Shown one piece after another: positions 43,912 to 53,343 of a stretch of 64,000 bases of DNA. The position numbers and the translations under genes are program-made. Position 1 is the stretch's first letter. Each line of letters begins with the position of its first letter. Where the stretch lies: assembly GCF_039535115.1 (NCBI RefSeq), contig NZ_BAAAWO010000001.1:2852001-2916000 (forward strand), given 5' to 3'. The notes beneath the pieces are model-generated. The model saw only the letters and a list, made by a program, of their open reading frames with translations. It was not told the DNA's origin and did no database searches. This DNA is from Paeniglutamicibacter sulfureus (GTDB taxonomy: Bacteria; Actinomycetota; Actinomycetes; Actinomycetales; Micrococcaceae).

Positions 43912-44205
43912 CCGCGTCCCGCAAGTCACCCCATCCGTGCGCGTATACTTTTTCGCATGTCCATTTTGATCTCGTCTCAACCGCCCCGCGGGCGTTCGGA
44001 GGTAGCCGGCGTCTTTTCCGCCGGCTCGAGATAAGGCTGTCCACTTTCGGTGATATTTCGCGCCCCTTTGGCGCGCCCACATCCGCCGCCGGGTGATCGG
44101 CGACTCGTCGCCCGACCGCGCGCGGATCCTTTGCCCCACCCGAAGCATGCCCCCTCCCCTTCGCCGCGGCGACGAGGCGGCACGACAGTCAGGCCCCGAA
44201 TTACC
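43912..44205 (+). other. Upstream region of the FBP-type gene: -10 box, 25-codon frame and hairpin
   Basis: TATACT (43944-43949) is a good -10 box. A short frame begins with ATG at 43957 and encodes MSILISSQPPRGRSEVAGVF plus five residues, ending at about 44034. A hairpin with 8-base arms AGCCGGCG (44004-44011) and CGCCGGCT (44019-44026) overlaps its end. This could be a leader with a conditional terminator ahead of the gene at 44206, or chance. The rest holds nothing I can name. Confidence 0.3.
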
Positions 44206-44697
44206 ATGCATTCACTTTCCGAAAAACAGATCCGTACATCCTTCATCAATGCCTCGATGCGTGAACGCAAGGCCATCACGCTCCCGGAGGACTTCGACTC
44301 CCTGGATTGGGACACCTTCGAGTTCCTGGGGTGGAGGGATCCGAAGCTGCCCTTGGTCGGCTATGTCGTCACCGTTCTCGACGATGCACCCGTGGGCATC
44401 ATGTTCCGCAAGACCGAGGGCAAGATCCGCAACCGGCCCCAGTGCTCGTGGTGCGAGGACGTTGACCTGCCCAACGACGTGGTGTTTTTCAATGCCAGGA
44501 AGGGTGGCCAGGCCGGCCGCGGTGGCGACACCATCGGCATCCTGGTGTGCGCCGAGTTCCAGTGCCCCGCCAATGTCCGCATGATGAAATCGTTGCCCTA
44601 CCTCGGTTTCGATCGCGAGGCGGAGGTCGACCGGCGCATCACCGTGCTGCGCGAACATGTGCTGAACTTCGCCAAGCGGGTGCGCGACGACGCCTGA
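44206..44697 (+). CDS. FBP-domain (EF-G-binding, treble-clef zinc finger) protein
   Basis: A 163-residue protein of the FusB/FBP C-terminal family. Proteins of this fold bind elongation factor G through a four-cysteine zinc finger, here C80 and C83 (RPQCSWCEDV) with C115 and C120 (LVCAEFQC). WRDPKLPLVGYVV, IMFRKTEGKIRNR and FFNARKGGQAGRGGDTIGIL are family segments. Staphylococcal FusB rescues EF-G from fusidic acid; the role of actinobacterial members is not settled. The ATG at 44206 is the first good start; the frame runs upstream without one. Confidence 0.8.
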   Translation: MHSLSEKQIRTSFINASMRERKAITLPEDFDSLDWDTFEFLGWRDPKLPLVGYVVTVLDDAPVGIMFRKTEGKIRNRPQCSWCEDVDLPNDVVFFNARKGGQAGRGGDTIGILVCAEFQCPANVRMMKSLPYLGFDREAEVDRRITVLREHVLNFAKRVRDDA

Positions 44698-44730
44698 TCC
44701 CGGCAGCTGGCCTCTTGCGGAACGACGCAA

Positions 44731-45339
44731 TTAGCCCCGCGACACCAGCCATGCCAGCACGTCGCCATCCAGCTCACGGTCCGCAAGGATGAGCCGGGAA
44801 GCCGGCCGGTTCCCGACCGCTGCGGCCGTCTGCGGCGACGGAGCTCCCTCCCAACGAAGTTCGAGACCGGCCTTCTGCGCCACCTTGAGCGATGCGGGGT
44901 TGGTGGAAAGAACCCGGGCGATCACCGGCACCGAATCCCTGGCGGCATGGGCGCGTTCCGCCGCGTACCGGGCAAGTTCGGTGGCGAATCCGTGGCCCCA
45001 GCAGGCCGGGTCCAGTCGGTAGCCAAGGTTCCATACGGGCTTGCCGGCAATCGCCGCAAGCAGGTGCACTCCCCCGGTGCCCAGTACCTGGCCGGGCTCC
45101 AGGGGCGGGTAGGCGCCGGCCTCGCCCAGCCGCACGACCCAGTGCGAGAGGCCGTGCTCCCGCCAGCCGGCGCCAAACGTTTCCAGCGAGGCCTCGGTCT
45201 GCCGCGGATCCGTGACCCGTTCGCCGGGGATGTGCGCCCAGGTCCGCGGATCGCCGGAGATCGCGAAGACCTCATCCAGGTCCTCGGGGACGGGTGGATC
45301 GAGACGTAGCCGTTGCGTCATCTGCCGGTCCGGGATCAT
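44731..45339 (-). CDS. GNAT family N-acetyltransferase (RimJ/RimL-like)
   Basis: A 202-residue acetyltransferase. Family segments: TQRLRLDPPVPEDLDEVFAI at the start, VWNLGYRLDPACWGHGFATE (the acetyl-CoA-binding motif A region) and VLSTNPASLKVAQKAGLE (motif B). Such proteins acetylate ribosomal protein N-termini or small amines. An in-frame ATG at 45321 is an alternative start. It stands alone, converging on the FBP gene. Substrate unknown. Confidence 0.85.
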   Translation of the reverse strand: MIPDRQMTQRLRLDPPVPEDLDEVFAISGDPRTWAHIPGERVTDPRQTEASLETFGAGWREHGLSHWVVRLGEAGAYPPLEPGQVLGTGGVHLLAAIAGKPVWNLGYRLDPACWGHGFATELARYAAERAHAARDSVPVIARVLSTNPASLKVAQKAGLELRWEGAPSPQTAAAVGNRPASRLILADRELDGDVLAWLVSRG

Positions 45340-45482
45340 TCCACCAAACTACCGTCCGGCGGCAAAAAAGCCGGGAATGGCGGCCCGGCACCGAGCCACG
45401 CCCCTGCATATGAGTCGATACCGGTTCGATATGGATTGGATTCCGGGCCCGTCGCCGGCCCGCTCGTTGGTAGGGTGTCTGC

Positions 45483-46181
45483 ATGATCAACACTGCCCGC
45501 CTGCACTCGGACCTTTCCCGACTCGGCCGCGAAACCAACATGATGCTGGCCACGATCGACACCCTGTCCGCCGACGAAATGTCGGCGCCGTCCCTGTGCG
45601 AGGGGTGGAGCCGGGCCGATGTCATTGCCCACCTGGCATCCAACGGCCGTTCGCTGGTCAAGCTCATCGACTGGGCCACCAGCGGGGAAGAGCAGCAGCT
45701 CTATGCCTCCCCGGAGGCCCGCAACGCGGAGATCGCCGCGCTCGCTGCCCTGCCGGGCCGGGAACTCGTCGAGAAATTCCGCAGCGCCGCGGAGTACTTC
45801 GCCGAACAGTGCGAGCGCCTGGCCGGGGAGCTCGCGGTCCAGGAAGTGAACCTGCACGGCAAGGTCATCCCCGCCACCTCCATCGTGGCGCTGCGCATCG
45901 CCGAGGTCGTCGTGCACCACCACGACCTGGACACCGCCTGGACCATCGAGGAGGCCGACCCTGACTCGCAGCTGGACGCCGTGGAGGCGGCGGTGCGCAC
46001 CATGCGCGCCAAGGACGCCCCGGGCATGACGCTGGTGACCGAGGAAGGCGACGAGTGGGTCGTCGGCGACGGCGCCCTGCAGGTCAAGTCGGACCGCGAG
46101 GGCCTGATCGAGTGGCTCGCGCGCGGCCAGGCACGCTACATTGAATCCAGCGGACCCCTGCCGGTGCTCCCGGCCTGGTAG
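45483..46181 (+). CDS. Maleylpyruvate isomerase-family, mycothiol-dependent (DinB-fold) enzyme
   Basis: A 232-residue protein with the MDMPI N-terminal four-helix bundle: LCEGWSRADVIAHLASNGRS near residues 38-57 gives the first metal His, and the HHHDL in IAEVVVHHHDLDTAW another. The C-terminal part (residues 155-230) is the small alpha-beta domain of the family. Members use mycothiol as thiol cofactor in isomerisation or detoxification, which supports an actinobacterial source. True maleylpyruvate isomerase activity is unproven, as no gentisate pathway genes are adjacent. Confidence 0.82.
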   Translation: MINTARLHSDLSRLGRETNMMLATIDTLSADEMSAPSLCEGWSRADVIAHLASNGRSLVKLIDWATSGEEQQLYASPEARNAEIAALAALPGRELVEKFRSAAEYFAEQCERLAGELAVQEVNLHGKVIPATSIVALRIAEVVVHHHDLDTAWTIEEADPDSQLDAVEAAVRTMRAKDAPGMTLVTEEGDEWVVGDGALQVKSDREGLIEWLARGQARYIESSGPLPVLPAW

Positions 46182-46259
46182 CAAACGCCTCTCCCCGGCA
46201 CCACCCCTTTCCCAACGGGCGCCGGCCGAGATGGGGGGCAGGGGGTTTCCCCTCCCCCA

Positions 46260-46310
46260 AACACCGTCGGGCCCTTTGAACGCATCGCGTTCGAAGGGCC
46301 CGACGGTGTT
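46260..46310. terminator. Very strong bidirectional hairpin (24-bp stem)
   Basis: Arms 46260-46283 and 46287-46310 pair over 24 bases with one mismatch and a 3-base loop. It lies 78 bp after the MDMPI-type gene and 16 bp past the allE stop read from the other side, so it serves both converging transcripts. Confidence 0.85.
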
Positions 46311-46325
46311 AAGCGCTGTGCCGCG

Positions 46326-47162
46326 TTACAAGGCGATCTGGCGGTTCTGGTCCTTGTAGAGCAGGTAGCGGAAGTTCGACGGTCCGCCGGCGTAACAGGC
46401 CTGCGGGCAGAAGGCGCGCAGCGACATGTAGTCCCCCGCCTCGACCTCGACCCAGTCGGCGTTCAGCCGGTAGACGGCCTTGCCCTCCAAGACGTACAGG
46501 CCGTGCTCCATCACGTGGGTCTCGGCGAACGGGATGGAGGCGCCGGGCTCGAAGGTTACGATGTTCACGCCAAAGTCGAAGGCCACGTCCTGCGGGTCAA
46601 GCATGCGCGTGGTGCGCCACTTGCCCTCGGTCTCCGGCATCGCGCCGGGCTCGATGTCGCGCTCGTTGCCGACGACCGGTCCCGGGGCCGCGACGCCGGC
46701 CAGGACCTCGTAGCGCTTGCGGATCCAGTGGAAGGTCGCCACCTCGACGCCGTTGTTGTGGGCCTGCCACTGTGTGCCGGCCGGGACGTAGGCGAAGCCG
46801 CCCTCTTCTAGGGTGTGCGCGGCGCCGTCGATGGTCACGGTCAGCCGGCCGGAGACCACGAAGACGAAGGACTGGACCTCGGCCTGCGGCTCCGGGTGAT
46901 CCGAACCGCCGCCCGGGGAGACCTCCACGATGGACTGGGCGAAGGTGGTCGAGCCGCCGGCGACCGGGCGGTTCAGCACCCAGGCGCGGGTGCCGGTCCA
47001 CTCCGGGAAGACCGAGGTGACGATGTCGCGCAGCACCCCGCGCGGGATGACCGTATAGGCCTCGGTGACGATGGCGCGGTCGGTCAACAGGTCGGTCTGC
47101 GGCGGGTGCCCTCCGTAGTTCGTGTAGTAGCTTGCATCCGCACGAGTCTGGATCTTAGACAT
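46326..47162 (-). CDS. allE: (S)-ureidoglycine aminohydrolase
   Basis: Removes ammonia from (S)-ureidoglycine to give (S)-ureidoglycolate. The 278-residue bicupin has an N-terminal cupin (SFVFVVSGRLTVTIDGAAHT) and a C-terminal manganese-binding cupin (FAETHVMEHGLYVLEGKAVY with the metal Glu and His residues, and CPQACYAGG with the Gln). SYYTNYGGHPPQTDLLTDRA at the start is diagnostic for AllE/YlbA. Database names such as bifunctional allantoicase/ureidoglycine aminohydrolase refer to this family. It is the last gene of the malic enzyme-malate synthase operon and overlaps the preceding gene by 8 bp. Confidence 0.92.
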   Translation of the reverse strand: MSKIQTRADASYYTNYGGHPPQTDLLTDRAIVTEAYTVIPRGVLRDIVTSVFPEWTGTRAWVLNRPVAGGSTTFAQSIVEVSPGGGSDHPEPQAEVQSFVFVVSGRLTVTIDGAAHTLEEGGFAYVPAGTQWQAHNNGVEVATFHWIRKRYEVLAGVAAPGPVVGNERDIEPGAMPETEGKWRTTRMLDPQDVAFDFGVNIVTFEPGASIPFAETHVMEHGLYVLEGKAVYRLNADWVEVEAGDYMSLRAFCPQACYAGGPSNFRYLLYKDQNRQIAL

Positions 47163-48432
47163 TCGAGTCCTCCGTCTGTGTTGCTCGCGTCAGGGCGATT
47201 GATTCAAGGGTGGATAGGGAAATCTCTGCTTCCGCGGCGATCTCCTCGGCGGTCAGTGCGCCGCAGACCAGGCCGCGGCGGATGAAGTTGGCCAGCGCCT
47301 TGGCGGTGGCCGGTTCGTCCATGATGGCCGATTCGATGCGGTGCACGTAGTTGCGCAGGCGCGCCGCCGCGGCGGCAAAGCCCTCGCGGTAGAACGCGTA
47401 GGTGGCCAGGTAGCGGGTGGGCAGCTGGTTCTGGTGCAGGTCCCAGCCCTGGTAGATCCCGCGCTCCAGGTGGCGGCGCACCAGCCGGGCATGCAGTGCC
47501 CAGGCGGCCTGGACCTGTTCCGGATCGCCCAGGGGCAGGATATTGGTGGAGCCGTCGGAGAGGTGCACGCCGGTGCCGGCGACGGCCACCTGCATGACGT
47601 TCTTGGCGTAGTCGGCCGCCGGGTGCTCCATCGACTGGTAGGCCGCCGCGATGCCCAGCGAGGCCGAGTAGTCGTAGGTGCCATAGTGCAGCGAGGTGAT
47701 CCGCCCCTGGCCCGCGTGCAGCAGCGTCGCCGAGGGGACGGTGCCGTCATGGGCGAGGATCAGTTGCGGGGTTTCCATCTGGACCTCGAAGCGCAGGCGC
47801 CCGGCGGGCAGCGAGTGCGCCGCCTCCAGCTGCTCGCAGACGAAGACCATGGCGCGGACCTGGGCGACGGTGGTGACCTTCGGCAGGGTCAGCACCAGGC
47901 CCGGCGGCAATTCGCCGGCGCGGGCCAGCGTGGAGACGAACAGATCCAGCGTCCGCAGCCCGCGGGCCCGGGTGGGTGCCTCGAGGCACTTGAAGCGGAT
48001 GCCGATGAACGGCGGAGCCACGCCCGCCGCCACGGCCTTGGCGACCTGTTCTGCCGCTGCAACGGCAGCGGCGTCCTCGGCCGTATCGCCGCGGTTGCCG
48101 TATCCGTCCTCGAAGTCCAGGCGCAGGTCCTCGATGGGCTCGCGGCCCAGCTTCGCGGCAACCAGCGCGGCAAGTTCCTCCGGCCGCGTCAGTCCCAGCT
48201 TCCCGGCCAGGTCGGCCAGGCCCGCCACGCCGCCGGCGGCCTCAAGCGCCGCGGCGCCCCAGGCCGCGGGCAGCTCGGGGGTGAAGCGGTCGGCCGGGAC
48301 GTAGGCGGTGTGGATCGGCTGGCGCCGTCCGTCGTCGCCCGGGTAGTTCTGCTCCAGCAGTTCGTCGGTGGCTGCCAGGTCACTTTCGATGCGTGCCAGT
48401 GCGGCCGCGCCCAGCGCGCCCTGGCGGATCAT
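47155..48432 (-). CDS. DUF6986/HpcH-type aldolase-like protein in the glyoxylate operon
   Basis: A 425-residue protein with features of the HpcH/HpaI aldolase-citrate lyase TIM barrel: [20 protein letters not shown] and [16 protein letters not shown] carry the acidic residues expected for Mg2+, and [20 protein letters not shown] follows. I recall it as the DUF6986 group of actinobacteria. Its ATG overlaps the malate synthase stop (ATGA) and its end overlaps the allE start, so it is tightly co-translated with enzymes that make and use glyoxylate. It may cleave or form a C-C bond with glyoxylate, or release glyoxylate from ureidoglycolate. The function is unproven. Confidence 0.78.
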   Translation of the reverse strand: MIRQGALGAAALARIESDLAATDELLEQNYPGDDGRRQPIHTAYVPADRFTPELPAAWGAAALEAAGGVAGLADLAGKLGLTRPEELAALVAAKLGREPIEDLRLDFEDGYGNRGDTAEDAAAVAAAEQVAKAVAAGVAPPFIGIRFKCLEAPTRARGLRTLDLFVSTLARAGELPPGLVLTLPKVTTVAQVRAMVFVCEQLEAAHSLPAGRLRFEVQMETPQLILAHDGTVPSATLLHAGQGRITSLHYGTYDYSASLGIAAAYQSMEHPAADYAKNVMQVAVAGTGVHLSDGSTNILPLGDPEQVQAAWALHARLVRRHLERGIYQGWDLHQNQLPTRYLATYAFYREGFAAAAARLRNYVHRIESAIMDEPATAKALANFIRRGLVCGALTAEEIAAEAEISLSTLESIALTRATQTEDSNV

Positions 48433-50057
48433 TTTGCCACCAGCTCGGTGCTCAGCAGGCGGTAGGCAGGCAGCGTGAGAAAGTCCTCGAAGTCCTCCTC
48501 GCGCCCGGAGACCAGTCGGCCGATGAGTTCGGCGGCCGGGGCATAGTAGGCGGCGAAGGTTTCCTCGTCGTTGACCTCGTCGCGCAGCTTGGCGACCTGG
48601 ACGGCCAGGGCATCGGCGACGAGTTCGGCGGTGATGGTGTTGCCGGTGTCTGCGGCGACGACCTGGTTGTTGATCTGCTGCCAGATCTGCGAACGGGAAA
48701 TCTCCGCCGTTGCCGCGTCCTCCATGAGGTTGTGGATGGCCACCGCGCCATTGCCCGAGAGCCAGACGGCGGTGTATGCCACTGCAACGTAGAGGTTGGC
48801 GTTGACCCCGGCCTCGGTCACCGAGCCCGGTGCCGAGGCGACGTCGAGCAGTTGTTCGGCGGTGACCGCGACCTCGGGACGCTGGCGGTCGATCTGGTTG
48901 GGCTTGGCGCCGAGCACGGAGTCGAAGACCTCCACGCAGATCGGGACCAGATCGGGGTGTGCCACCCAAGAGCCGTCGAAGCCGTCGTTGGCCTCGCGGG
49001 TCTTGTCGGCCCGGACCTTCTCGAACGCGGCGGCGGTGACCTCCGGCTCGCGGCGGTTCGGGATGACGGCGGCCATGCCGCCCATCGCAAAGGCACCGCG
49101 CTTGTGGCAGGTGGCCACCAGCAGTTCGGTGTACGCGCGCATCATCGGCGCCGTCATGGCCACATCGGCGCGGTCCGGCATGACGAACTTCTCGCCGGCC
49201 TCGCGGAAGTACTTGATGATGGAGAAGAGGTAGTCCCAGCGCCCGGCGTTCAGGCCCGAGGCGTAGTCGCGCAGCTCGTAGAGCATCTCGTCCATCTGGA
49301 ACGCGGCCGGGATGGTTTCGATGAGCATGGTGGCACGGATGGTGCCGTGCTCGATCCCGAGTTCCGCCTCGGCGAAGGCGAACACCTCATTCCACAGGCG
49401 GGACTCGAGGTAGGACTCCATCTTGGGCAGGTAGTAGAACGGGCCCTGGCCCGATTCCGCCAACGCCTTGGCGTTGTGGAAGAAATGCAGGCCGAAGTCG
49501 ACCAGCGCGCCGATTGCCGGTGCGCCGTTGATGAGCACGTTGGCCTCCGGCAGGTGCCAGCCGCGCGGGCGGACCACGACGGTGGCCAGCGGTGCGTCGG
49601 TGCGCAGCGCGTAGGACTTGCCGTTGCCCGCGTCTTCGAAGGACAGCGTGCCGGCGGCCGCCTCGGTGAGGTTCACCAGCGCGTCCACGACGTTGTGCCA
49701 GGTCGGGGTCGAGGCGTCCTCAAGGTCGGCAAGCCAGACCTTGGCGCCGGAGTTCAGCGCGTTGATGGCCATCTTGGCCGGGGAAGCCGGGCCGGTGATT
49801 TCCACGCGGCGGTCCTGCAGGGCGGCCGGCGCCTGGGCGACCTTCCAGTCGCCGGCGCGGATGTCCGCGGTGGCCGGGTCGAAGTCCATGGTGCCGGTCT
49901 TGGCGACCTCCGCGCGGGCCTTGGTGCGTGCCGCCAGCAGCTCCTCGCGGGTTCCGGCGAACTTCTCGTGCAGCTTCAGGACGAAGGCCAGCGCCTCGGT
50001 GGAGAGGATCTCATCGGCCTTGGCAACGGACGGGGTGTGGGTCAGTGTGATGCTCAT
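48429..50057 (-). CDS. aceB: Malate synthase A
   Basis: Condenses glyoxylate with acetyl-CoA to malate. The 542-residue length and the signature [15 protein letters not shown] define the A isoform (G is over 700 residues). Other landmarks are [58 protein letters not shown] and [17 protein letters not shown]. It follows the malic enzyme by 23 bp and overlaps the DUF6986 gene by 4 bp. No isocitrate lyase is near, so its glyoxylate here should come from purines. Confidence 0.95.
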   Translation of the reverse strand: MSITLTHTPSVAKADEILSTEALAFVLKLHEKFAGTREELLAARTKARAEVAKTGTMDFDPATADIRAGDWKVAQAPAALQDRRVEITGPASPAKMAINALNSGAKVWLADLEDASTPTWHNVVDALVNLTEAAAGTLSFEDAGNGKSYALRTDAPLATVVVRPRGWHLPEANVLINGAPAIGALVDFGLHFFHNAKALAESGQGPFYYLPKMESYLESRLWNEVFAFAEAELGIEHGTIRATMLIETIPAAFQMDEMLYELRDYASGLNAGRWDYLFSIIKYFREAGEKFVMPDRADVAMTAPMMRAYTELLVATCHKRGAFAMGGMAAVIPNRREPEVTAAAFEKVRADKTREANDGFDGSWVAHPDLVPICVEVFDSVLGAKPNQIDRQRPEVAVTAEQLLDVASAPGSVTEAGVNANLYVAVAYTAVWLSGNGAVAIHNLMEDAATAEISRSQIWQQINNQVVAADTGNTITAELVADALAVQVAKLRDEVNDEETFAAYYAPAAELIGRLVSGREEDFEDFLTLPAYRLLSTELVAK

Positions 50058-50080
50058 CGTGGTGGACCAGATCTTTCTTG

Positions 50081-51469
50081 CTACTTGTTCTTCACGGCCG
50101 CGGAGGAGACGGCCTCGGCAACGTCTGCGGCCACGTGCGGGTCGAAGACGGAGGGGATGATGAAACCTGGGTTGAGTTCATCTTGGCTCACCCGGGCGGA
50201 AATGGCATCGGCTGCGGCCAACAACATTTCGTCGGTGATGTCTGAAACGCGTGCGTCGAGCAGTCCGCGGAAGAAACCCGGGAAGGCCAAAACGTTGTTG
50301 ATCTGGTTCGGGAAGTCCGAACGGCCCGTGGCGACCACGGCGGCATGGCGGCCGGCGGCGATCGGATCGACCTCCGGGTCGGGGTTGGCCATGGCGAAGA
50401 CGATGGCATTCTCGTTCATGGCCTCGATGTCCGCCTCGTCCAGGACGTTGGGGGCGGAGACGCCGATGAAGACGTCGGCGCCGACCATGGCTTCCCTGAA
50501 CGTCCCGGTGAACTGTTCCGGGTTGGTGTTGTCGGCCAGCCACTGGCGGTGCGGGTCTGCGGAAACATCGGTGCGGCTGATCGCTCCGTTGCGGCCGGCG
50601 GCGATGATGTTCTTGGCGCCACGGGCGGCCAGGAGCTGGATGATGGCGTTGCCGGCGGCACCGACGCCGGAGACGACGATGCGGACCTTGTCGATCTGCT
50701 TGCCGACCACCAGCAGCGCGTTGGTCAATGCTGCGAGGGTGACGATGGCGGTGCCGTGCTGGTCGTCGTGGAAGACCGGGATGTCCAGCTCCTCGCGCAG
50801 GCGGGCCTCGATCTCGAAGCAGCGCGGTGCGGCGATGTCCTCGAGGTTCACCCCTCCGTAGACCGGGGCGAGGGCCTTGACGATCATAATGATCTCCTCG
50901 GTGTCCTGGGTGTCCAGGCAGACCGGCCAGGCATCGACGTTGGCGAACTGCTTGAACAGCGCGGCCTTGCCCTCCATGACCGGAAGCGCGGCGGCAGGGC
51001 CGATGTTGCCCAGGCCCAGGACGGCGGAGCCGTCGGTGACCACGGCAATGGTGTTGCGCTTGATGGTGAGGTTGCGGGCGTCCTCGGGGTTCTCGGCGAT
51101 GGCCATGCACACGCGGGCAACCCCGGGGGTGTACGCACGGGAGAGGTCGTCGCGGTTTCGCAGGGCGACCTTCGGGACGACCTCCAGCTTGCCGCCCAAG
51201 TGCATGAGGAAGGTGCGATCCGAGACATTGCGGACGTTCACGCCGTCCAGCGCATCGAGGGCATCGCGGACCGATTGGCCGTGTGCGGCATCGGTGGTGT
51301 TGCAGCTGACGTCGACGACCATGTGGTCATGGCCGGATTCGGCCACGTCAAGTGCCGTGATTGACCCTCCGGCGCGGCCCACGGCCGCGGCCAGTTCGCT
51401 GGTTGCAGTGATCGAGACGGGCGTTTGGACACGCAGCGTCAGTGAATATCCCGGGCTAGGTACGGCCAT
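50081..51469 (-). CDS. Malic enzyme with N-terminal ACT domain
   Basis: Oxidatively decarboxylates malate to pyruvate with NAD(P)+. Residues 1-80 form an ACT-like regulatory domain ([32 protein letters not shown]). The catalytic part has [60 protein letters not shown] (metal residues) and a Rossmann motif [19 protein letters not shown] stands just before the ATG. As first gene of the operon it completes the route glyoxylate to malate to pyruvate. Cofactor preference cannot be read safely. Confidence 0.92.
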   Translation of the reverse strand: MAVPSPGYSLTLRVQTPVSITATSELAAAVGRAGGSITALDVAESGHDHMVVDVSCNTTDAAHGQSVRDALDALDGVNVRNVSDRTFLMHLGGKLEVVPKVALRNRDDLSRAYTPGVARVCMAIAENPEDARNLTIKRNTIAVVTDGSAVLGLGNIGPAAALPVMEGKAALFKQFANVDAWPVCLDTQDTEEIIMIVKALAPVYGGVNLEDIAAPRCFEIEARLREELDIPVFHDDQHGTAIVTLAALTNALLVVGKQIDKVRIVVSGVGAAGNAIIQLLAARGAKNIIAAGRNGAISRTDVSADPHRQWLADNTNPEQFTGTFREAMVGADVFIGVSAPNVLDEADIEAMNENAIVFAMANPDPEVDPIAAGRHAAVVATGRSDFPNQINNVLAFPGFFRGLLDARVSDITDEMLLAAADAISARVSQDELNPGFIIPSVFDPHVAADVAEAVSSAAVKNK

Positions 51470-51488
51470 ATCGTCCTCCTGAAAAAGT

Positions 51489-51530
51489 TTCCGTATAGTG
51501 GATACTATTATCTACGAAGTGAAATTACAA
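51489..51530 (-). promoter_or_regulatory. Malic enzyme operon promoter with IclR-type operator
   Basis: Read leftward: TTGTAA (51530-51525), 17 bases and TAGTAT (51507-51502). The site TTCCGTATAGTGGAT (51489-51503) covers the expected start of transcription and is close to the IclR-type pattern TTCCGyATAGyGGAA known from actinobacterial regulators (recalled). Repression by the divergent IclR gene product is the natural reading. Confidence 0.62.
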
Positions 51531-51569
51531 GCACTTATGTGGAGTGGGTCACGGGAATTGTGATCAAAG

Positions 51570-51584
51570 TTTCGGATCGTGGAA
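51570..51584. promoter_or_regulatory. Second candidate IclR operator in the iclR/malic enzyme gap
   Basis: TTTCGGATCGTGGAA shares 12 of 15 positions with the site ahead of the OHCU decarboxylase gene (62036-62050). It lies 103 bp before the IclR start codon and may give autoregulation. Confidence 0.45.
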
Positions 51585-51686
51585 GAAATAGCTTGGGTTC
51601 CGGTAGTGTTGCACCACAAGACTTGACCGTTTGCGGGACCTTTTGACGGTTCCCGCCCGCGCACCAGCAGACCCAGGAGCATCGCC

Positions 51687-52451
51687 ATGGCCGAAGTAAA
51701 GACGACATCGGGCGTCCAATCCGTCGAGCGCGCCTTCGAGCTCCTTGAACTCATTGGCCGGGCCGGCGGGGAGGCGGCCCTGAGCGAACTTGCCATGGAC
51801 ACCCCGCTCCCGCTTCCCACCATCCACAGGCTGCTGCGCACCCTGGTAGGCATTGGTTACGTCCGCCAGCTGAACAACCGCCGCTACGCCCTCGGCCCGC
51901 GGCTGATCCGCCTGGGCGAGGTCGCCAACCGCCAGCTGGGCGCCCTGTCCACGCCCATCCTGCAGAACCTGGTGAACGAACTGGGCGAGTCGGCCAGCAT
52001 CGCGGTGCTCGACGGCGACATGGTCACCTACATTTCCCAAGCCCAGTCGCCGCACGCGATGCGCATGATCACCGAGGTCGGTCGCCGCTCGTCGCTCCAC
52101 GGAACCGGAGTGGGCAAGGCAATCCTGTCGGTGCTGGAAAACGACCGGGTCCAGCGCCTGGTCAACCAGGCGGGCATGGCGCCCCACACGCCGAAAACCA
52201 TCGGCACCATGCACCAGCTCTTCGAGGAACTCGATCAGGTGCGCACCCGCGGCTATGCCATCGACGAGGAAGAGCAGGAGCTCGGCGTGCGCTGTCTGGC
52301 GATGGCGGTCCCCGGCGCGCCGACCCCGATGGCGATCTCCGTCTCCGGGCCCGTCACCCGGCTCAACGACGAGTTCGCAGCCAGGGCCGTGCCGCGCTTG
52401 CGCGCAGCGACGGCCCAGCTTTCCGCGGCCCTCGCCGTCACGACGGGCTAG
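51687..52451 (+). CDS. IclR family regulator, probable controller of purine/glyoxylate catabolism
   Basis: A 254-residue regulator: an N-terminal winged helix (SVERAFELLELIGRAGGEAA, LPTIHRLLRTLVGIGYV, residues 10-68) and the IclR effector domain (ASIAVLDGDMVTYISQAQSP, GRRSSLHGTGVGKAIL, RGYAIDEEEQELGVRCLAMA). CAGGAG precedes the ATG. It is divergent from the malic enzyme-malate synthase-allE operon and lies between the two halves of the purine genes. E. coli AllR, an IclR protein that binds glyoxylate or allantoin, controls an equivalent set, so a similar role is likely. Shared motifs at three promoters support this. Confidence 0.85.
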   Translation: MAEVKTTSGVQSVERAFELLELIGRAGGEAALSELAMDTPLPLPTIHRLLRTLVGIGYVRQLNNRRYALGPRLIRLGEVANRQLGALSTPILQNLVNELGESASIAVLDGDMVTYISQAQSPHAMRMITEVGRRSSLHGTGVGKAILSVLENDRVQRLVNQAGMAPHTPKTIGTMHQLFEELDQVRTRGYAIDEEEQELGVRCLAMAVPGAPTPMAISVSGPVTRLNDEFAARAVPRLRAATAQLSAALAVTTG

Positions 52452-53343
52452 GGCGACCGACCGCACGGGACGTCATGGAACCGGGAATTCCTGAATCCAC
52501 TTTGTACGCACGATCCTTCATCGCGTCGGCGCCTTGGCGCGCGCTGCGTAGGCGAGCCGCCGCGTAGGGCGGGAAGCCGCGCGGCTTTCCATGGCCACGA
52601 TGCACATGATCGGCGCGTTCTGCGACCGGCCCTGCCGTGCCCAGGCGTCCAGCAGACCGTTGCGTCACTGGACTCGGGGCTGCCCGCCGGCCCGGTACGG
52701 TGCGGAAAACGAGGAGGTCACCCTCTTGCCGCCCCTGGGATCCTCACCAGCATGCTCTCGATACCGGTCCCATGCCTACGAAATGTGAACAAGCATCTCG
52801 CGGGTTTCCTAAGCCGGAGCCCAACACCTGGAGCTTCCACCTCCAAACTGTGACGACGTGTGGACCGGAAACACTCCCCCGTGGAGCACCGCCAGAGAGC
52901 AGTGGCCATGTTGCCCCCTCCTGCCAACGCCGTCTGGCTGCCCATATTGGTGCGTTCTTCGGCATCACCCGCGAATGCTTCAGGAGCCAAGATCGTCCTT
53001 CTGCTGTCGGCCGCGGGGCACCACGAAATGGTGCATTTGCATATCCTCGCAAGGGCGGGCGAACGTGCCCAAGGACCGAGTCAGCCAATTTCCTGTCAGG
53101 GAGGACGGTCGCTCGGGCCCCAAGGCCCGACGACATGGCAGCGACAACGCTCGTCGGGCCGGGATCCCTGGGCGAAGCCTCCGGATCCTAAGGGCATGGG
53201 GAGTCGGTGATCGGTTGGACATGGTCCTTGCTGCCCCGCCAGCTACGACCCGGAAACTGGGCCCACCAACTGACGATTCCTTTGGATTCATCCCTTGAAC
53301 CTGCCCCCGGCACCGAGCCGCAGGCGGCCGGTTGTCGCCTGCG
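52452..53343. other. About 890 bp without a recognisable gene
   Basis: Several frames are open here for 60-180 codons on both strands, but none reads like a known protein or keeps a gene-like composition; all look like chance frames in GC-rich DNA. A near-palindrome around 52571-52590 (GGGAAGCCGCGCGGCTTTCC) could end the IclR transcript. The stretch lies at the left edge of the AbgT-hydrolase island and may be decayed DNA. Confidence 0.5.
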
